Shown in pieces: positions 9,560 to 17,963 of a stretch of DNA of 64,000 nt (position 1 is its first letter; each line of letters starts with the position of its first letter). The notes beneath the pieces are model-generated. The model searched no databases, was not told the DNA's origin, and saw nothing but the letters and a program-made list of their open reading frames with translations. The DNA is from Romboutsia lituseburensis. GTDB taxonomy: Bacteria; Bacillota; Clostridia; Peptostreptococcales; Peptostreptococcaceae. The stretch is taken from NCBI RefSeq assembly GCF_024723825.1, contig NZ_JANQBQ010000001.1:496001-560000 (forward strand). The letters run 5' to 3'. A program made the translations under genes and the position numbers.

Positions 9560-9721
9560 CTATTTTAGTTTTTCGATAAGTTTTTCTAACAATATTTTTT
9601 TTAGTTGTTGATTTAAATCATTAGTAGATGTTTTTGATTTATTTTTACCTTTACTTAATTTTTTTGAATTCTTATTGTTTTTAGGTACTCTACCTTTGTT
9701 TAATTTATTATTTGTATGCAT
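9560..9721 (-). CDS. Small highly basic protein, 53 aa
   Basis: Unrecognised protein. It begins MHTNNKLNKGRVPKNNKNSK; residues 1-33 are rich in Lys and Asn, and the C-terminal 20 residues (DLNQQLKKILLEKLIEKLK) form a clear amphipathic helix. A very strong ribosome-binding site (GGGGG, 7 bp before the ATG) and a terminator right after the stop support translation. The basic disordered head plus helix could bind nucleic acid or the membrane, or belong to the spore; that is inference. It lies between the hydrogenase and Bce-type kinase genes on the same strand, with its own terminator, so it is probably a separate transcript. Confidence 0.65.
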   Translation of the reverse strand: MHTNNKLNKGRVPKNNKNSKKLSKGKNKSKTSTNDLNQQLKKILLEKLIEKLK

Positions 9722-9810
9722 ATATATACCCCCAATAAGTTCTGTAAATTTTACTTCTTATTGTATAAATATGCATTTTTTTTCATATTGTTACATTTTG
9801 CATATATAAT

Positions 9811-9850
9811 AAAATAAAGCTATCTCATTAAAATGAGATAGCTTTATTTT
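9811..9850 (-). terminator. Terminator after the Bce-type kinase
   Basis: Perfect stem AAAATAAAGCTATCTCATT with its complement around AA; the kinase stop codon lies inside the hairpin. T-rich sequence continues on the minus strand. Confidence 0.88.
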
Positions 9851-10851
9851 ATTTCTCTTCCTATTGGAAAAATAATATTAACCTCTGTTCCCTTATTATA
9901 TATAGAGTTTATAGTTAAACCTAATCCTAATTTATCACATAACTTTTTACATAAATACAATCCTATGCCTGTGGATTTTCCGTATAACCTTCCATTTTCA
10001 CCAGTAAATCCTTTTTCAAAAACTCTATTTAAATCTTTTTGTGAAATACCTACACCATTATCTTTTATAGTAAGTATAGTGTTATTTTCATTTTTTATAG
10101 AATATACACTTACCTTAGGATTTTCAGTTGCACAATACTTTATAGAATTTGATATGATCTGATTTATTATAAATTCTATCCACTTTGAATCACTATATAC
10201 AAACTCACTTAAGTCGTTTATTTCTATAGCTATTTTTTTATTTATAAAATCACTAGCATTTTTCTTTACTACATTTCTAACTACTGGTTCTAAATCCATT
10301 TTTTTTATTATATAGTCTTTACTTACATCGTTACTTCTTGAGTAGTATAAAACTTGATCTATATAATTTTCAATTTTTTTAATTTCATTTTTCATAGAAT
10401 ATGGAATTCGCTCTTCATTATTTTCTATTATAAGCATAGTAGAAGCTATTGGTGTTTTTATTTCATGCACCCAAGTCTCTATATATTCTTGATACTCTTT
10501 TTGAATATTTTTATAGTAGTTAATCTGTTCTCTCATGCTACGATTGGTTTCAGTTAATATATATTTAATCTTTTCCTCTTCATAGTTAGATGGCTTTTTC
10601 ATAATTTCAGACAATAAGTATTTTTTATCAATATTTACAAGAATATCTTCTAATTCATTATAAAATTTTTTCTTATTATTAAATTCTATTAAAATATATG
10701 ATAATAAGGGCACAAACCATATAAACATTATTATAGCTATTAGTTCAAGTTTAAATTTAAACGCAACCATAATTAAAACTATAGGTAAAGCTAGAATTAA
10801 ATTTATTGCTAGAAAAAGACCTCTATCTTTTAAAAATTTTGATAGTTTCAT
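9844..10851 (-). CDS. BceS-type membrane sensor histidine kinase
   Basis: 335-aa kinase of the intramembrane-sensing type. Two transmembrane segments (about 13-33 and 36-54) are joined by almost no extracellular loop. Then come the DHp helix with His in YIETWVHEIKTPIAS (about 134), HATPase N box NQIISNSIKYC (about 230), DNGVGISQKD and GKSTGIGLYLCKKL (about 293-306). In Firmicutes such kinases sense bacitracin-like antimicrobial peptides through a BceAB transporter. No BceAB gene is adjacent here, so the transporter partner must be elsewhere. The start overlaps the end of the response regulator gene by 4 bp (ATGA), showing coupling. Confidence 0.92.
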   Translation of the reverse strand: MKLSKFLKDRGLFLAINLILALPIVLIMVAFKFKLELIAIIMFIWFVPLLSYILIEFNNKKKFYNELEDILVNIDKKYLLSEIMKKPSNYEEEKIKYILTETNRSMREQINYYKNIQKEYQEYIETWVHEIKTPIASTMLIIENNEERIPYSMKNEIKKIENYIDQVLYYSRSNDVSKDYIIKKMDLEPVVRNVVKKNASDFINKKIAIEINDLSEFVYSDSKWIEFIINQIISNSIKYCATENPKVSVYSIKNENNTILTIKDNGVGISQKDLNRVFEKGFTGENGRLYGKSTGIGLYLCKKLCDKLGLGLTINSIYNKGTEVNIIFPIGREIK

Positions 10852-11519
10852 TTAATTATATACCCCAATCCTCTTCTTGTTTCAATATAGTTGTCTAGTC
10901 CTATTTCCTCTAGTTTTTTTCTAAGTCTATTAACATTTACAGATAATGTATTATCATCTACAAATACGTCTGAATTCCACATGTAGTTCATTATTTTATC
11001 ACGAGATACTATTGTTTCTTTATTTTTCATAAGATAAGACAATATTTTTAATTCATTTTTACTTATTTCCAAGGTATTACCAAATGCATGTATAGTTCCT
11101 TTTGATAAATTTAGCTGTAAATCTTTATATGTAAGTATATCCATATTTTCAGTATCGCCATAAGCTCTTTTTAGTACTGAGCTTATTCTAGCTAGTAATA
11201 TTTGAGTGTTATATGGCTTCGTAACAAAATCATCTGCTCCTAAGTTCATACTCATGAGTTCGTCCATATCGCTATCTCTACTTGTAACTATTATAATTGG
11301 AACATTTGATGTTTTTCTAACCTCTCTACATATATAGAATCCATCAAATACAGGTAAGTTTATATCTAATAAAATTAAATTTGGATTTTTAGTTTCAATT
11401 TCATTAATTATATTATCAAAGTTATCTGGAGCTATGACTTCATATCCATATTTGGATAATAGAGAGCTTAATTCCTGTCTTATAACTTCTGAGTCTTCTA
11501 TTACCATAAGTTTTTTCAT
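10848..11519 (-). CDS. OmpR-family response regulator (BceR-type)
   Basis: 223 aa. The receiver domain (1-115) has the acidic pair IEDSE, phospho-acceptor Asp in LILLDINLPVFDG (about 53), Thr in IIVTSRDSD and Lys in FVTKPYNTQ (about 101). The C-terminal winged helix (about 128-223) has the OmpR-type ending VDDNTLSVNVNRLRKKLEE and RGLGYIIK. It is the first gene of a two-gene minus-strand operon with the BceS-type kinase. Its target is probably a detergent- or peptide-antibiotic efflux system not in this window. Confidence 0.93.
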   Translation of the reverse strand: MKKLMVIEDSEVIRQELSSLLSKYGYEVIAPDNFDNIINEIETKNPNLILLDINLPVFDGFYICREVRKTSNVPIIIVTSRDSDMDELMSMNLGADDFVTKPYNTQILLARISSVLKRAYGDTENMDILTYKDLQLNLSKGTIHAFGNTLEISKNELKILSYLMKNKETIVSRDKIMNYMWNSDVFVDDNTLSVNVNRLRKKLEEIGLDNYIETRRGLGYIIK

Positions 11520-11605
11520 ATTTAAATCTCCTTGATAGTTATTATTTATGTTTAAAAATATAATATAAATAGTTTTAGTATTTTATATAGTATTATACTA
11601 AAATA

Positions 11606-11645
11606 ACCAACATATATCTATAAAATAATTTAGATATGCGTTGGT
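11606..11645 (-). terminator. Terminator after the 91-aa gene
   Basis: Stem ACCAAC..TATATCTA with TAGATAT..GTTGGT, followed on the minus strand by TTATTTTAGT. It stands 9 bp past the stop of the 91-aa gene. Confidence 0.7.
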
Positions 11646-11653
11646 TAGATATA

Positions 11654-11929
11654 TTATTTAACTTCAATTATATATGCTGATGTTTGAGGAGGAATGCTCA
11701 TAGTCATTCTATTTGAGTGATATACAAAAACATAGTCTCCTATATTTAAATCATCAATTCCTATTTCAGAATATTCACAGTCAAGTATTATAGTATCTTG
11801 AGAATATACTAATTTAGTATATGTGTATATATCATTTACATCTTTTGCTATCATTATATATTTGTAATTTTCATTTGAGCTTTCCGATATCTCTACTATA
11901 GTTCCACTCCTATAACTAAGATATTTCAT
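11654..11929 (-). CDS. Small beta-rich protein, 91 aa
   Basis: Not assigned to a named family. The sequence alternates hydrophobic and polar residues as in a small beta barrel and ends with GDYVFVYHSNRMTMSIPPQT, then IIEVK. This ending resembles short clostridial domains with a TxSIPPQ motif that often occur in exported proteins, but there is no signal peptide here. It is transcribed alone (ribosome-binding site AAGGAGGAAT, own terminator). Function unknown. Confidence 0.7.
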   Translation of the reverse strand: MKYLSYRSGTIVEISESSNENYKYIMIAKDVNDIYTYTKLVYSQDTIILDCEYSEIGIDDLNIGDYVFVYHSNRMTMSIPPQTSAYIIEVK

Positions 11930-12116
11930 TTATTATTCCTCCTTAAATTTATTTTTAGTAATAAACTTAAAATTATTGAATTATATTATATAAACAAACT
12001 ACTACTATATACTATATGATGTTGTAACTAATTTAAGTGCATGGCCATACCTTAATATATATCCTAAGTTTATTTATTTTTTGATAATTCGTAATCTTAA
12101 ATAGGGGGGATTATTT

Positions 12117-12671
12117 ATGTTAGGACCTAGTTTAAAATTTATATCAGAACAAGATGTATTTCAAACTATAGAAAAGTGTGAAAATAAGAAGCTTAAAGTA
12201 ACATACTGCTCACTAAGTATCAATGGAGAGTGTATCACAAGTAAAAATGTAATACTTAAAATAACAAAAATTCATAAAAATTGTGGATTTATTGAAGGCG
12301 TTGTATTAAAAGATAATGAGCCTTTTGAAGACATAGTATTAAAGTCTAGTCAAATATTAAGTTTAGAGTGTTTTAAAGAAAATCAAAAGCCTGAAAAGCC
12401 ATCCATATTTGAAGTTATTAAAAATTGTAATGGAATGGTTCGTATAACACAATGTACTAAGTTTGAAAAGGGAGCTTGTAAAGACAGTAAAACTTTTAAT
12501 TTTATAGTTACTCAATTAGATGAAAAAAATAAAAATATAAAAGGATATAGAATAAGAGGTAATGGGCAGGCAGAGTACATGGTTATTGACTCTAGTATGA
12601 TACTAAAAGTAGAATGTTTAACTTCTAGAGAAGTTCTCGCTAATCCTTGGATGATGTTTCCTTTTAAATAG
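12117..12671 (+). CDS. Two-repeat hypothetical protein, 184 aa
   Basis: Unrecognised cytosolic protein built from two copies of a ~75-residue unit: about 26-95 (KLKVTYCSLSINGECITSKN, ending LKSSQILSLECF) and about 105-173 (GMVRITQCTKFEKGACKDSK, ending IDSSMILKVECL). Each copy has Cys residues at matching places (T-Y/Q-C, G-E/A-C, EC), which suggests a repeated beta domain, perhaps metal- or redox-linked. The AGGGGGGAT ribosome-binding site supports the ATG. It is followed directly by the IS256-type element, so its own terminator may have been displaced. Confidence 0.75.
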   Translation: MLGPSLKFISEQDVFQTIEKCENKKLKVTYCSLSINGECITSKNVILKITKIHKNCGFIEGVVLKDNEPFEDIVLKSSQILSLECFKENQKPEKPSIFEVIKNCNGMVRITQCTKFEKGACKDSKTFNFIVTQLDEKNKNIKGYRIRGNGQAEYMVIDSSMILKVECLTSREVLANPWMMFPFK

Positions 12672-12761
12672 ATGAGTAAAATAAAGTGTGTATTCTTCTA
12701 AAGAGTGCGATAATTAACTTATTAATATAATTAATTATCCGAAGGAAGGTGCACACTTTTT

Positions 12762-13979
12762 ATGTTGAACAAAAGTGAAATTCTAAAAAGACTAATTGAG
12801 GAATATAACGTAAAAACAACTAAAGATGTACAAGAAATGTTGAAAGACTTATTTGCAGGAACTATTCAAGAAATGCTTGAAGCGGAGCTTGATGATCACC
12901 TAGGATATGACAGATACGATAATAAAAATAAATCAATAGCTAATTCTAGAAATGGATATAGACAGAAAAAGGTTAAGTCAGACTTTGGAGAGGTTCAAAT
13001 AAGTATTCCAAGGGATAGAAATGGTGATTTTGAACCTCGAGTTGTTAGAAATTATGAAAATGATATATCTGGAATAGAGGACCAAATTATTGGCATGTAT
13101 TCAAAAGGTATGTCTACTCGAGATATATCATCGCATTTAAAATGTATATATGGAATTGATGTATCTCATACATTAGTTTCTAAGATTACTGATAGGGTCC
13201 TTCCACTTGCTCAAGAATGGCAAAATAGAGCTCTTGATACAATATATCCAATAGTATTTATGGATGCTATTCATTATAAAGTTAGAAGCGAAGGTAGAAT
13301 AATTAATAAAGCGGCATATATAGCAATAGGAATAAACTTAGAAGGTGTTAAGGATGTTTTAGGTATTTGGGTTGGTGAAAATGAGAGCTCTAAATACTGG
13401 CTTAAAGTACTTACAGATATTAAAAATAGAGGTGTTAAAGATATTTTAATTGCATCTGTTGATGGTTTAGTTGGTTTTAAAGATGCTATACAAGCAGTAT
13501 TTCCTTCTACTGAAGTTCAAAGATGTATTGTCCACCAAATTAGAAATACTTTAAACTATGTGTCTTACAAACATAGAAAAGAATTTGCTAGGGATTTAAA
13601 ACTAGTGTATACAGCATCTACTGAAGATGTTGCACTTAATGAGCTAACGCTCGTAGAGCAAAAATGGGACAAGCAATATGCGATAGCATTAAGAAGTTGG
13701 AGAAATAACTGGGATGAACTTTCTACATACTTTAAGTATCCTCAAGAGATAAGAACTTTAATATATACAACTAACTCAATGGAAAGTTACAACAGACTAT
13801 TAAGAAAAGTAACTAAATCTAAGAGTGTATTTCCATCTGATGATGCGTTACATAAGTCACTATACTTAGCAACTATGGATATTTCAGAGAAATGGACTCA
13901 AAAAATACGAAGTTGGACTCAAATATTAGCTCATTTAAGTATCTACTTTGAGGATAGAATTACAAGCATAAATATCTAA
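12762..13979 (+). CDS. IS256-family transposase
   Basis: Intact 405-aa DDE transposase of the Mutator/IS256 group. Catalytic residues fit the family: D in PIVFMDAIHYKV (about 168), D in IASVDGLVGFKDAI (about 234), the C/H pair VQRCIVHQIRN (about 257), and E in IYTTNSMESYNRLLRK (about 342). The N-terminal part carries the usual EAELDDHLGYDRYD and NSRNGYRQKKVKSDFGEV blocks. Full length with no frameshift, so the element could still be active. Ribosome-binding site GAAGGAAGG precedes the ATG. Confidence 0.95.
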   Translation: MLNKSEILKRLIEEYNVKTTKDVQEMLKDLFAGTIQEMLEAELDDHLGYDRYDNKNKSIANSRNGYRQKKVKSDFGEVQISIPRDRNGDFEPRVVRNYENDISGIEDQIIGMYSKGMSTRDISSHLKCIYGIDVSHTLVSKITDRVLPLAQEWQNRALDTIYPIVFMDAIHYKVRSEGRIINKAAYIAIGINLEGVKDVLGIWVGENESSKYWLKVLTDIKNRGVKDILIASVDGLVGFKDAIQAVFPSTEVQRCIVHQIRNTLNYVSYKHRKEFARDLKLVYTASTEDVALNELTLVEQKWDKQYAIALRSWRNNWDELSTYFKYPQEIRTLIYTTNSMESYNRLLRKVTKSKSVFPSDDALHKSLYLATMDISEKWTQKIRSWTQILAHLSIYFEDRITSINI

Positions 13980-14049
13980 TTTTAAAAAAACAGCGTTTTT
14001 TATTATAAGGGGTATTTTCTTTTGTAAAAATGGAAATAAATCCTAAAAA

Positions 14050-14075
14050 GGACTATGACTTTATAGTCATAGTCC
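14050..14075 (+). terminator. Terminator after the transposase
   Basis: Near-perfect 11-bp stem GGACTATGACT with its complement around a short loop, followed by ACAAAATTAATT. It lies within the proposed insertion-sequence boundaries. The weak T run lowers confidence. Confidence 0.6.
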
Positions 14076-14160
14076 ACAAAATTAATTATCATATCTCTAA
14101 ATTAAATCTAGAAAATACACATTAATATTTACATACTCTTTATTTTACTTGCTTATTATA

Positions 14161-15099
14161 TTATAAAACATCTTTTATAACTCTTAATGCATTTTTATAC
14201 ATCATTTTTTCTATTTCATCTTCATTAAACCCTGATTTCGATAATGCATCTTGTAACATATACATTTGACTTATATCTTTCATTTCTAAACCATCTGGTA
14301 TTCCATCAAAATCAGATCCCATGGCAACTACATCAATTCCTCCAACATTTACAATATGTTTTATATGCTTTACTATATCATCTACTTTTGATACCTTACT
14401 CTCTCCTAAGAAAAATTTACAAAAGTTAATTCCAGTAATTCCACCATTGTTACCTAAAATCTTTATCATATCATCAGTTAAATTTCTACTAGCACCAGTA
14501 ACATTTCTTGCATTTGAATGAGACGCTATAAAGGGTTTTTTTGAATTACGAGAAACATCATAAAAACCTCCATCGTTTAAGTGAGATACATCAATTATCA
14601 TCCCTAGTTCATTCATTCGTTCTATAACCTCTAATCCAAAAGGTTTAAGGCCTTTATTTTCAAAGCCTTCTTTATTGTGAGGATATCCTATTTCATTTTC
14701 ATAATTCCAAGTTAAAGTTATTAATCTAACGCCAGCTTCATATGCCTTATATAAATTTTTAATATCTCCATTAAGAGCGGCACCTTCTTCTATAGAAAGT
14801 ATCGCTGATAGTTTATTTTGTTTTTGATTATTTAATATATCTTGATAATTTTTAGCTAAAGCTATGTCATTTTTATTTAAATCTAATTGTTCATAGAATT
14901 TTGATGCCATATTTTCAAATCGATTATATGGATTATCTCTATACAAATCTAAGTCAAAATAAACTGCAAATACCTGAGCTATTGAATTTGATTTTTTTAA
15001 CTTTTCTATATCTATTGAAAAACCATTTTTATATAAATTTGCATTTTGATCTTCCATTAATTTATCTATAGTGTCACAATGTAAATCTATTAATTTCAT
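14161..15099 (-). CDS. Membrane-dipeptidase-type zinc dipeptidase (peptidase M19)
   Basis: 312-aa metal-dependent hydrolase of the renal dipeptidase family. Metal and active-site motifs are in family order: LIDLHCDTID (HxD, about 3-12), SIEEGAAL (bridging Glu, about 117), DVSHLNDGGF (about 185), IASHSNARNV (about 206) and AMGSDFDGI (about 262). Bacterial members cleave dipeptides, including some D-amino-acid-containing ones. No signal peptide, so cytosolic despite the family name. A peptide-utilising role fits an amino-acid fermenter. Single gene; spacing to neighbours suggests its own promoter. Confidence 0.92.
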   Translation of the reverse strand: MKLIDLHCDTIDKLMEDQNANLYKNGFSIDIEKLKKSNSIAQVFAVYFDLDLYRDNPYNRFENMASKFYEQLDLNKNDIALAKNYQDILNNQKQNKLSAILSIEEGAALNGDIKNLYKAYEAGVRLITLTWNYENEIGYPHNKEGFENKGLKPFGLEVIERMNELGMIIDVSHLNDGGFYDVSRNSKKPFIASHSNARNVTGASRNLTDDMIKILGNNGGITGINFCKFFLGESKVSKVDDIVKHIKHIVNVGGIDVVAMGSDFDGIPDGLEMKDISQMYMLQDALSKSGFNEDEIEKMMYKNALRVIKDVL

Positions 15100-15155
15100 A
15101 AATTACCATCTCCTTATGGTTTAATTATATCATATTTTTAATTTCCTTAAATTGA

Positions 15156-15207
15156 AAAGAGCCATAACAAAAGGCTAATAATTAAATTAGTATTTTGATG
15201 GCTCTTT
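15156..15207 (-). terminator. Terminator after the Mrp-type gene
   Basis: Long stem AAAGAGCCAT..AAAA with TTTT..ATGGCTCTTT, starting 4 bp after the stop at 15211 and followed on the minus strand by TTTCAATTT. Confidence 0.8.
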
Positions 15208-15210
15208 GAA

Positions 15211-16026
15211 TTATTTTATTTGGTCTATTATGTTATTTAAGGTTTCACTTAATTCATTACTGATTTCTTCAACACCATTATGTGTTATATTTACTATTTC
15301 TTTAGTCATAGGTAGTTCTCCAAGTAATTTTAAGTTCATTTCATCTAAGAACTTATTAGTTTCTTCACCTTCAAATAACTTTATTTTTTTATCACAATCT
15401 GGGCATTGAATATAACTCATATTTTCTACAACCCCTATTACATTTACATTAAGCATTTTAGCCATATTAACGGCTTTTGCTACTATCATAGATATCATAT
15501 CTTGAGGTACAGAAACCATTACTATTCCACTTATAGGAATAGATTGCATAACTGTTAAAGCAACATCTCCTGTTCCTGGAGGCATATCAATTAGTAAATA
15601 ATCTAACTCACCCCACATAACATCTTTATAAAATTGTTTTACAGTTTTTCCTACTAAAGGACCTTTCCATACTATAGGTTGATTCTCTTTATCTACCATA
15701 AAGTTAACTGACATAGTTTTTATTTTATCTTTAGTCTCTACTGGATAAATATCTACACCATTTGGAGATACCGCTCTTTCATTTTCTAATCCCATAAGTC
15801 TTGGTATGCTAGGCCCCGTTATGTCTGAGTCTAAAATACCTACTTTATATCCCATTTTATTTAATTGCTTAGCTAATAATGATGTAACAGTAGATTTTCC
15901 AACTCCACCTTTACCACTCATTACAGCTATTATTTTTTTTATTTTATTATTAGGATTATTTTCTATATTACAAGTTGCTTGACTCTTACAACTATTTTTT
16001 GATGGACATGAATTGCAATTTGACAT
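15211..16026 (-). CDS. Mrp/NBP35-family iron-sulfur carrier ATPase
   Basis: 271-aa P-loop protein that likely assembles or transfers [4Fe-4S] clusters. A Cys-rich N-terminus (CNSCPSKNSCKSQATC) is followed by the deviant Walker A VMSGKGGVGKSTV (about 35-47), DSDITGPSIPRLMG, the Mrp signature LIDMPPGTGDVAL (about 142-154) and CPDC near 212, the paired cysteines for a bridging cluster. This layout fits the clostridial ApbC/Mrp group. GAGGAGG ribosome-binding site. Transcribed as a single gene after the cobalamin adenosyltransferase gene. Confidence 0.9.
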   Translation of the reverse strand: MSNCNSCPSKNSCKSQATCNIENNPNNKIKKIIAVMSGKGGVGKSTVTSLLAKQLNKMGYKVGILDSDITGPSIPRLMGLENERAVSPNGVDIYPVETKDKIKTMSVNFMVDKENQPIVWKGPLVGKTVKQFYKDVMWGELDYLLIDMPPGTGDVALTVMQSIPISGIVMVSVPQDMISMIVAKAVNMAKMLNVNVIGVVENMSYIQCPDCDKKIKLFEGEETNKFLDEMNLKLLGELPMTKEIVNITHNGVEEISNELSETLNNIIDQIK

Positions 16027-16125
16027 ATTTTTTCCTCCTCGATTAATTTTTCTTTTGTGTTTTATATTTATTTACTACCCTATTAAAATTATATTGAAAC
16101 AAAATAAACTTATCTATAAGTCTTA

Positions 16126-16650
16126 CTAAAATTCCATAGGTATCAATTTTTCTTCATTGTATCTAGCCATTGCATATAAAACGTCTGACAATCTATTTAT
16201 GTATTTAATTACTAAAGGATTTACCTCTTCAAATTTGCTAAGGGATAAAATTCTTCTTTCTGCTCTTCTACATACAGTACGTGCTATATGTAAATTTGCT
16301 GATGCTAAACCTGTTCCTGGAATTATAAAAGCATTTATATCTTCTGTTTTGTTTATATAATCATCTATAATTTTTTCTAATTTAATTATATCACTTTCTT
16401 CTATAGTTTTTTTTAGTTTATCTTTTTTTATTGTTGCAAGGTCTGCAGAAACGTAAAAAAGAAACTTTTGAATATCAAACAATATTTTTTTGTCAGTTTC
16501 ATCTTTAGTGTAATTTATACACAATCCTATATACGAATTTAACTCATCTATCGTTCCATAAGACTCTACTCTTAAGCTATCTTTATCTATTCTAGTTCCA
16601 TCGTATAACGATGTTTGGCCACTATCACCTGTTTTAGTATATATTCTCAT
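16126..16650 (-). CDS. PduO-type cob(I)alamin adenosyltransferase
   Basis: 174 aa. Transfers the adenosyl group from ATP to cob(I)alamin, giving coenzyme B12. Family motifs: N-terminal IYTKTGDSGQTSLYDGTRI (ATP binding) with SYGTIDELNSYIG, and C-terminal ARTVCRRAERRI with INRLSDVLYAMAR. Complete and of normal length. No B12-dependent enzyme or cobalamin riboswitch is nearby, so the client is unknown; B12-dependent ornithine or lysine aminomutases are common in these fermenters. Confidence 0.93.
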   Translation of the reverse strand: MRIYTKTGDSGQTSLYDGTRIDKDSLRVESYGTIDELNSYIGLCINYTKDETDKKILFDIQKFLFYVSADLATIKKDKLKKTIEESDIIKLEKIIDDYINKTEDINAFIIPGTGLASANLHIARTVCRRAERRILSLSKFEEVNPLVIKYINRLSDVLYAMARYNEEKLIPMEF

Positions 16651-16803
16651 TAAAGTAAATCCAACCTTTCTAATTTATAAGTTTTTCAAATTACATCTTT
16701 CTTGTTAATTATATACCTAAATTTTTTATTATATAACTATCTACTTTTTTGTTTTCTTAGTATGTATCTCTACTAGGAGCTTTTGTATTAATTTTGAAGA
16801 ATT

Positions 16804-16840
16804 AAAAGAGCCTTAGTAGTAATCCACTTTCAGCTCTTTT
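16804..16840 (-). terminator. Terminator after the ornithine racemase-like gene
   Basis: AAAAGAGC and GCTCTTTT flank a loop 10 bp past the stop at 16851; TTAATTC and T-rich sequence follow on the minus strand. Confidence 0.7.
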
Positions 16841-16850
16841 AGTAACTTTT

Positions 16851-17945
16851 TTAAATATAATATTTATCTACATAATCTGAAGAAGTTAAATAAAGCATAC
16901 TTGGATAAAATACTCCAAAATTAATGATGTCGCCTATTTTAAACTCTTGTGTTGAATTTTGTATATCTATTATTAAGTGATCACTGCTGCTTCCAACTAT
17001 TTCTACTCCCTGCTCTAGAGGTATTAAAGTATCGTGAAATACAAAATCTTGCTTTCCTATCCCTAGTATAGCTCTTTTTCTAACTCCCCTATCTTCATAC
17101 TTTGGTTTATTTCCAAATGCATCTATAAACATTTCACCTATTGGATAAGAAGGTTTTTCTTTTATTTCTATAATTTCGGCTTTCAAAGTTATTGTATCTT
17201 TGTGTATTTCTTTTATGTCATATCCCCAATAATCTTCTAAATCTCTTCCTACTAATATAGCTTCTCCTACTCTTAAATTATTTATTTTTTTAGGTATTTT
17301 ATTATCTAATATTAAAGGTAGCGTTGTTGTTGCTCCTCCTGATACTATATCTAATTCTCTATTTATATTTTTTTCAATTTCAATAGCTACATTACATAGC
17401 TTTTCTAGATTTTCATAAGATGGTTTAATTGAACCATAGCAGCTTAAATTAGTTCCTACTCCATAAAGTTTTATATTTTTCAGGTTATTTTCTATATATA
17501 TTGCAGTTTCTATAAATTCTGTTTCATCAAGTATCCCTTCTCTTAAATCACCTAGATCAAACATTAAAACTACTTTATGCTGTTTATCTTGTTTTTTACA
17601 CTCTTGGTTTATTTTTACTATAGTCTCTAATTCTGAATTAAGACTTATATCAATATTTTCTACTAATGTTTCTATTTCTCCCATCATAGGCATTCTTATT
17701 AACATAGTGTCTTTATTTATACCATTTGCTTTTAATTGTATAAGTTGATTTATTCTTGAACTTGCTATATATTCACATCCACCATCTACCATTTTTTGAA
17801 CAACCTCTGATTGAGCATTAACTCCTTTTACAACTCCCGCTATGTTGATATCTAAGTTTTTGCATAAATTTACTATATATTTAGTATTTGCATAAATTTT
17901 ATCTAAATTTATTTCTAATGCTGGATATGTCTGTGCACAATTCAT
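16851..17945 (-). CDS. PLP-dependent amino acid racemase, ornithine racemase-like
   Basis: 364-aa alanine-racemase-fold protein, with PLP lysine probably in AGVVKGVNAQSEVV (about residue 39). Segments SRINQLIQLKANG, LMFDLGDLREG, SGGATTTLPL, NLRVGEAILVGRD and SYPIGEMFIDAFGNKPKYED closely resemble the remembered sequence of the clostridial ornithine racemase Orr. That enzyme makes D-ornithine for the oxidative or reductive ornithine pathway. It starts 18 bp after the TOPRIM gene on the same strand, so it may be co-transcribed with the ATPase-TOPRIM pair, an odd combination. An alanine or YhfX-like racemase role cannot be excluded. Confidence 0.82.
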   Translation of the reverse strand: MNCAQTYPALEINLDKIYANTKYIVNLCKNLDINIAGVVKGVNAQSEVVQKMVDGGCEYIASSRINQLIQLKANGINKDTMLIRMPMMGEIETLVENIDISLNSELETIVKINQECKKQDKQHKVVLMFDLGDLREGILDETEFIETAIYIENNLKNIKLYGVGTNLSCYGSIKPSYENLEKLCNVAIEIEKNINRELDIVSGGATTTLPLILDNKIPKKINNLRVGEAILVGRDLEDYWGYDIKEIHKDTITLKAEIIEIKEKPSYPIGEMFIDAFGNKPKYEDRGVRKRAILGIGKQDFVFHDTLIPLEQGVEIVGSSSDHLIIDIQNSTQEFKIGDIINFGVFYPSMLYLTSSDYVDKYYI

Positions 17946-17963
17946 ATAAAAATCCCCCTTTTA

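Larger units (their letters stand above)
12684..14124 (+). mobile_element. IS256-family insertion sequence
   Basis: The left end is taken at AGTGTGTATTCTTCTA (12685-12700). The right end, read as reverse complement, is AATGTGTATTTTCTAG (about 14108-14123): a shared TGTGTATT core, then TTCTA after a one-base indel. These ends bracket one complete transposase gene and its terminator. No matching 8-9 bp target duplication is visible, so the exact boundaries are uncertain or the insertion is old. It sits between the two-repeat protein gene and the dipeptidase gene without breaking either. Confidence 0.65.

Noticed and set aside
9405-9611. Plus-strand 68-codon ORF
   Set aside because: Overlaps the hydrogenase start, the terminator hairpin and the minus-strand 53-aa gene; no ribosome-binding site.
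12025-12065. Imperfect palindrome near TGCATGGCCATA before the two-repeat gene
   Set aside because: Short, interrupted and not positioned at a clear promoter; more likely chance.
12676-12684. Target-site duplication of the IS256 element
   Set aside because: The 8-9 bp flanking left and right ends do not match, so a duplication cannot be claimed.
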